Made by a program: the position numbers and the translations under genes | NCBI GenBank assembly: GCA_964395065.1 | Contig: CAYNAM010000095.1 | Span: forward strand, 1-9,755 | Source: Entomomonas sp964395065 | GTDB lineage: Bacteria; Pseudomonadota; Gammaproteobacteria; Pseudomonadales; Pseudomonadaceae | Direction: 5' to 3' | Length of the DNA stretch: 9,755 nucleotides | Shown here: positions 7,124 to 9,755 of the stretch, piece after piece | Position numbering within the stretch: the first letter of the stretch is position 1 | Layout: each line of letters opens with the position of its first letter | Notes under the pieces: model-generated | The model's input: the letters and a program-made list of their open reading frames with translations, nothing else | What the model was told of the DNA's origin: nothing | The model's database searches: none

Positions 7124-8146
7124 TTACTGAGCAGAAACGAGAGAATACTGGTGATCAGCTTGTTGACTCATTACACCTTGTTGCTTAATCCAAGTTAAAA
7201 AAACCTCAAGCCGAGGTGGAATATATTGTAGACGAGGCCATACCAAATAATAATTAAAACTTGTACGCAATGGAGCAAACTTAAAAGGACTAATAAGCAC
7301 CCCCGAATCAAGCCATTTACGGACTAAATGTAAACGTCCAATAGCCACCCCCATGCCACATGTTGCTGCGCTGGTAGCTGAACTTGAACTATCAAATGTA
7401 ATCATCGCATGGCGCTGAGGTAACTCTATTTTCATTTGTTTACACCAAACATGCCACTCTGCATCCACCGCAGAATAATGCCAAGCCTTCGCATCATGCA
7501 ACAAAGTACAATTACCTAGGTTATCGGGCTGATTGATCAGCTGTTGTTGCTCTGCATAAGCTTGAGTACAAACAGGCAATATTTGCTCCTCCATCAAACA
7601 CTCACTATTAAATCCAGGAAAATAACCATTACTGTAATAAATTGCCAGATCTACCGCCTGCTCTTGAAAGCTAGCTTGCTCATTTCCCATTCTAATATTG
7701 ATCTGAATAGAGGGATAACAATTTACAAAATCAGAAAGTCTAGGCAGCAACCAGTTTTCAGCTACACTGGGATGAGAAAAAATGTTTAAAGAGCCTGACA
7801 GCTCACAACTACGAATATCATGAATCTCTGAGTTAATCCTACTAAAACTATTTTTTAATACACTATACAAACGCTCTCCCTCTGTTGTTAATTTTATTTT
7901 ACGGGTGAAACGATGAAACAATTGAAAACCTAACTGTTTTTCTAATTTATTAATACGATGACTAACAGCACTAGGAGATAAACACAAATGATCAGCAGCT
8001 AACTGAAAACTTAATAAATTAGCCGCATAAATGAATGTTTGTAAATTAACTAAATGCTGATCATTTAAAATAGTTTTCTGATTTAAACACTGCTGGTAAT
8101 AACTATCCTGTTCTTGCTTATTTGATAAAAAAGGCGTTTCCATCAT
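7124..8146 (-). CDS. dsdC: LysR-type transcriptional activator DsdC
   Basis: 340 residues. The winged helix-turn-helix occupies about residues 31-90, with recognition helix segment LSPSAVSHRINKLEKQLG starting at residue 56; this and the following LSGSLNIFSHPSVAENWLLP, DLAIYY, EEQILPVC and CTLLHDAKAWH blocks align by eye with E. coli DsdC. The C-terminal part is the type 2 periplasmic-binding-like effector domain that would sense D-serine. It should activate dsdXA, which lies just downstream on the same strand. Compared with the ~311-residue E. coli protein there is a longer polar N-terminal arm (about 30 residues before the HTH) and a longer C-terminal tail. Two ATG codons stand in tandem (8146, 8143), with only a weak AGGT upstream; starting later would still leave the HTH whole. 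It has its own terminator and is co-directional with dsdXA, unlike the divergent E. coli arrangement. Confidence 0.92.
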   Translation of the reverse strand: MMETPFLSNKQEQDSYYQQCLNQKTILNDQHLVNLQTFIYAANLLSFQLAADHLCLSPSAVSHRINKLEKQLGFQLFHRFTRKIKLTTEGERLYSVLKNSFSRINSEIHDIRSCELSGSLNIFSHPSVAENWLLPRLSDFVNCYPSIQINIRMGNEQASFQEQAVDLAIYYSNGYFPGFNSECLMEEQILPVCTQAYAEQQQLINQPDNLGNCTLLHDAKAWHYSAVDAEWHVWCKQMKIELPQRHAMITFDSSSSATSAATCGMGVAIGRLHLVRKWLDSGVLISPFKFAPLRTSFNYYLVWPRLQYIPPRLEVFLTWIKQQGVMSQQADHQYSLVSAQ

Positions 8147-8281
8147 GAAATGACCTAACTATGGTATAAACGTTATAATAAATTATTCCTTTAGTCTAAA
8201 GTCTAACGTCTTATAGCATATTAGGTTATACGACTTTGGTAGTCTTTATCGAAGTTTATAAAAAAACTCTGTCAAAAAACA
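8147..8281. other. Intergenic region upstream of dsdC
   Basis: 135 bp, very AT-rich. It must hold the dsdC promoter unless dsdC is read from the pilin-like genes, but I find no convincing -35/-10 pair; TATTAT (minus strand, 8180-8175) is the best -10-like hexamer and lacks a good partner. A 13-bp palindrome, CTTTAGTCTAAAG (8189-8201), could be an operator. No stem with a U-tract is seen after the pilin-like gene stop, so that transcript may continue into dsdC. Confidence 0.4.
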
Positions 8282-8758
8282 TTAGTCTCCCACATAAAAA
8301 GAATCAATATCACGAAGATTTCTACATTTTTGCGGAACATTTTGAATAGACGCATTGGTATAGCATAAAAATTGTGCAGGTAATTCTTGAGTTTTATTAA
8401 AACTAAAAGACAGCCTAATTTCTTTATTGTTAAAATGGTGTTTATCTAACACAACGATAAGCCTGCATTGCTTCTGATTATTATCTATTCTACTAGTCAT
8501 CTCTACAGACTCAACCAGCGCTAAACGATTTAATACTAACAATGCTTGACTTGTTGGACACTGCTGATATTTTTGCCAATAACTCGTTACCACCTCCTGT
8601 GATCTAACCACTATTTCTGAAAGTTGTAATGTTCGCTTTGATGGAGGAAATTCAAAAAAAGGTTTTATAAAAAAGAAAGAAATTACAATTATCACTGAGG
8701 TAATGAATGCAGAGGCTATATAAATAATGCTATTTAATACCGCTTTTATTGCTGCCAT
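8282..8758 (-). CDS. Pilin-like membrane-anchored protein, second of a tandem pair
   Basis: 158 residues with an N-terminal membrane segment (about 10-35) and then a soluble domain. I do not recognise a named family. The soluble part keeps the four cysteines of its upstream neighbour (C67, C98, C132, C145) with similar spacing, and the C-terminal CYTNASIQNVPQKCR resembles the disulfide loop of type IV pilins (C-T-x8-10-LPxxC). YWQKYQQCP matches the end of the pilin N-terminal helix. There is no Gly-Phe-Thr-Leu-x-Glu prepilin site at the N-terminus and no short basic leader, so it may be a permanently anchored pilin relative. ATG 8758 has AAGGAG (8771-8766) overlapping the stop of the preceding gene, 4 nt away, so translation is probably coupled. 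Function unknown. A degenerate minor pilin is the best guess; a pseudogene is less likely because the frame and cysteines are intact. Confidence 0.72.
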   Translation of the reverse strand: MAAIKAVLNSIIYIASAFITSVIIVISFFFIKPFFEFPPSKRTLQLSEIVVRSQEVVTSYWQKYQQCPTSQALLVLNRLALVESVEMTSRIDNNQKQCRLIVVLDKHHFNNKEIRLSFSFNKTQELPAQFLCYTNASIQNVPQKCRNLRDIDSFYVGD

Positions 8759-8762
8759 TGCG

Positions 8763-9209
8763 TTACTCCTTTAACGAAGCCAATTGGCAATTAGCCAGAT
8801 GAGAGGTTAAATTAGTTTCACAGTTCAATTTCGTCTGCCATAACGAACTTGGCTCCATAACAAATACGATTGATTGTCCTCTAATTCGTCGGTCTACAAA
8901 TCCATCTTGGCGCAGCGTAGCTACAATATAGCAATTATCTGCTCCTTCTAATACTCTAAGCTGAACTAACTTCACATACCGCCCCCCTGACGATGAATCA
9001 GAGATTTCTTTATTGGTGGGGCAACGATGATATTCTTCATAAAAACTTGCAACTTCACCTCTCCATGAAGATGCTAACGATAATGCTTCACTCACCTGAG
9101 ATCGAGCGATATAATCACTATAGCTAGGAAAGACTAATAAAGAGAAAACAACCACCAGAGCGAACCAGCCAATAATCCCTTTTCTAATCCGTCCGTTATT
9201 TTTTATCAT
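8763..9209 (-). CDS. Pilin-like protein lacking the canonical FTLIE start, first of a tandem pair
   Basis: 148 residues. After a basic leader (MIKNNGRIRKG) comes a hydrophobic helix (about 12-28) and then FPSYSDYIARSQVSEALSLA, which is the type IV pilin pattern PAYQDYxARSQVSEAL. Four cysteines follow: C63 in HRCPTN, C93, and a C-terminal pair C130/C141 like the pilin disulfide loop. Anchored on the Pro of the pilin motif, the hydrophobic segment is about five residues shorter than in a true pilin; the residues after Lys-Gly are IIGWF, not FTLIE, and no glutamate stands at mature position 5. It could still be cut by a prepilin peptidase after Gly11, or be an uncut inner-membrane protein. ATG 9209 has AAGGAG (9220-9215) with 5-nt spacing. 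It lies after the typA terminator and leads a two-gene operon with its paralogue. Role unknown; a minor pilin or tip pseudopilin is possible. Confidence 0.75.
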   Translation of the reverse strand: MIKNNGRIRKGIIGWFALVVVFSLLVFPSYSDYIARSQVSEALSLASSWRGEVASFYEEYHRCPTNKEISDSSSGGRYVKLVQLRVLEGADNCYIVATLRQDGFVDRRIRGQSIVFVMEPSSLWQTKLNCETNLTSHLANCQLASLKE

Positions 9210-9260
9210 GGCATCTCCTTAACGTTAAGCATTATTTTAACATTGGTTAACTTTAGTTAA
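9210..9260 (-). promoter_or_regulatory. Leader region of the pilin-like pair with repeated TTAAC/GTTAA boxes
   Basis: A possible promoter reads on the minus strand as TTAACT (9260-9255) and AATAAT (9236-9231), 18 bp apart, both moderate matches. The region is crowded with TTAAC/GTTAA pentamers: the palindrome TTAACGTTAA (9219-9228), TTAAC (9237-9241), GTTAAC (9246-9251) and GTTAA (9256-9260). They may be a regulator's repeated site, but such AT-rich words also recur by chance. Confidence 0.35.
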
Positions 9261-9292
9261 AAATAAAAAATCCCCAGCAAGCTGGGGATTTT
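9261..9292 (-). terminator. Rho-independent terminator of typA
   Basis: On the minus strand AAAATCCCCAGC (9292-9281) pairs with GCTGGGGATTTT (9278-9267) around a 2-nt centre (in practice a short 4-nt loop), followed by a U-rich tract ending near 9261. It begins about 20 nt past the typA stop and precedes the pilin-like genes, so they are not simple read-through products of typA. Confidence 0.9.
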
Positions 9293-9311
9293 CATAAAGT
9301 CTAGAGAGTGA

Positions 9312-9755
9312 TTAGTCTTTACTACGCTCAGAACGCTTACGCTCATTTTCATTAAGAATTTTCTTCCGTAAACGGATTGATTTAGGTGTTACCTCAACCA
9401 ACTCATCATCATCAATAAACTCAAGTGCCTGTTCCAAAGTAAACTTGATAGGCGGTACTAACTGAATCGTTTCATCATTACCAGATGCACGCATATTGTC
9501 TAGTTTTTTACCTTTGGTTGGATTAACGACGAGGTCATTACCTCGTGAATGGATACCCACAATCATTCCTTCATAACACTCCATACCTGGCTCAACAAAT
9601 AAGCGACCACGGTCTTGCAATGTCGTTAAAGAATAAGCCAAAATCTTACCGCTCGCCATAGCAATCAACACACCATTAATGCGATGCTCAACTTCACCTT
9701 CTTTCACTTTACCATAATGGCTAAAGGTACTGGTTAAAATACCTGTTCCTGATGT
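9312..9755 (-). CDS. typA: Ribosome-associated translational GTPase TypA/BipA, C-terminal part
   Basis: The last ~147 residues of TypA/BipA; the frame is open to the window edge, so the start and GTPase domain lie beyond it. Visible blocks match the BipA C-terminal domain: SGTGILTSTFSHYG, NGVLIAMASGKILAYSLTTL, LQDRGRLFVEPGMECYEGMI, VGIHSRGNDLVVNPTKGKKL, DNMRASGNDE, LVPPIKFTLEQALEFIDDDE and VEVTPKSIRLRKKIL, ending in a charged tail (NENERKRSERSKD). A GTG at 9707 is internal and not a start, as homology runs through it. Known for the family: a 50S assembly and translation factor of the EF-G/LepA type that binds ribosomes near the A site, needed at low temperature and under stress. It ends at a strong terminator, so it is transcriptionally separate from the pilin-like pair. 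Confidence 0.96.
   Translation of the reverse strand, partial: TSGTGILTSTFSHYGKVKEGEVEHRINGVLIAMASGKILAYSLTTLQDRGRLFVEPGMECYEGMIVGIHSRGNDLVVNPTKGKKLDNMRASGNDETIQLVPPIKFTLEQALEFIDDDELVEVTPKSIRLRKKILNENERKRSERSKD

Noticed and set aside
4222..8146. Horizontal transfer or mobile-element insertion of the D-serine locus
   Set aside because: No transposase, integrase, tRNA, direct repeats or visible change in base composition at the edges.
8282..9209. The pilin-like pair as a toxin-antitoxin or immunity pair
   Set aside because: Both are membrane-anchored paralogues with pilin-type cysteine patterns; nothing resembles a toxin or a DNA-binding antitoxin.

Overview
This 9.8 kb window looks like a stretch of ordinary chromosome from an AT-rich gammaproteobacterium. 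The DsdC, DsdX, DsdA and TypA/BipA proteins resemble the enterobacterial versions as I remember them, while the heavy-metal ATPase has the single-Cys MDCPTEE metal-binding loop that I associate with Pseudomonas-type CadA. A low-GC member of the Pseudomonadales (for example an insect-associated Entomomonas-like lineage) would fit, but this is inference. I see no insertion sequence, phage gene, integrase, tRNA, rRNA or CRISPR array.

Left part (1-4219): the 3' part of dacB (PBP4, plus strand) converges on corA (minus strand), and one strong bidirectional hairpin lies between them. corA diverges from a Zn/Cd/Pb efflux P-type ATPase (cadA/zntA type). Their shared intergenic region holds a MerR-family type promoter (-35 and -10 boxes 19 bp apart, with a dyad between them). 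No MerR-type regulator gene lies in the window, so it must be encoded elsewhere.

Middle part (4187-8146): a complete D-serine use locus, all on the minus strand and read in the order dsdC, dsdX, dsdA. DsdC is the LysR-type activator, DsdX the D-serine permease, and DsdA the PLP enzyme that turns D-serine into pyruvate and ammonia. In E. coli dsdC is divergent from dsdXA. Here it is co-directional but insulated by its own terminator. A 41-bp near-perfect palindrome follows, centred about 65 bp upstream of the predicted dsdX transcription start, which is where a LysR activator site is expected. dsdX and dsdA are 16 nt apart and form an operon.

Right part (8282-9755): two tandem small genes encode paralogous pilin-like proteins. 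Both keep a four-cysteine pilin-type globular domain but lack the canonical prepilin leader and the FTLIE start of the mature pilin. This is the least explained part of the window. They are followed by the 3' part of typA/bipA (minus strand) with a strong terminator. The pilin-like pair has its own ribosome binding sites and a possible promoter in the AT-rich 51-bp gap after the typA terminator.
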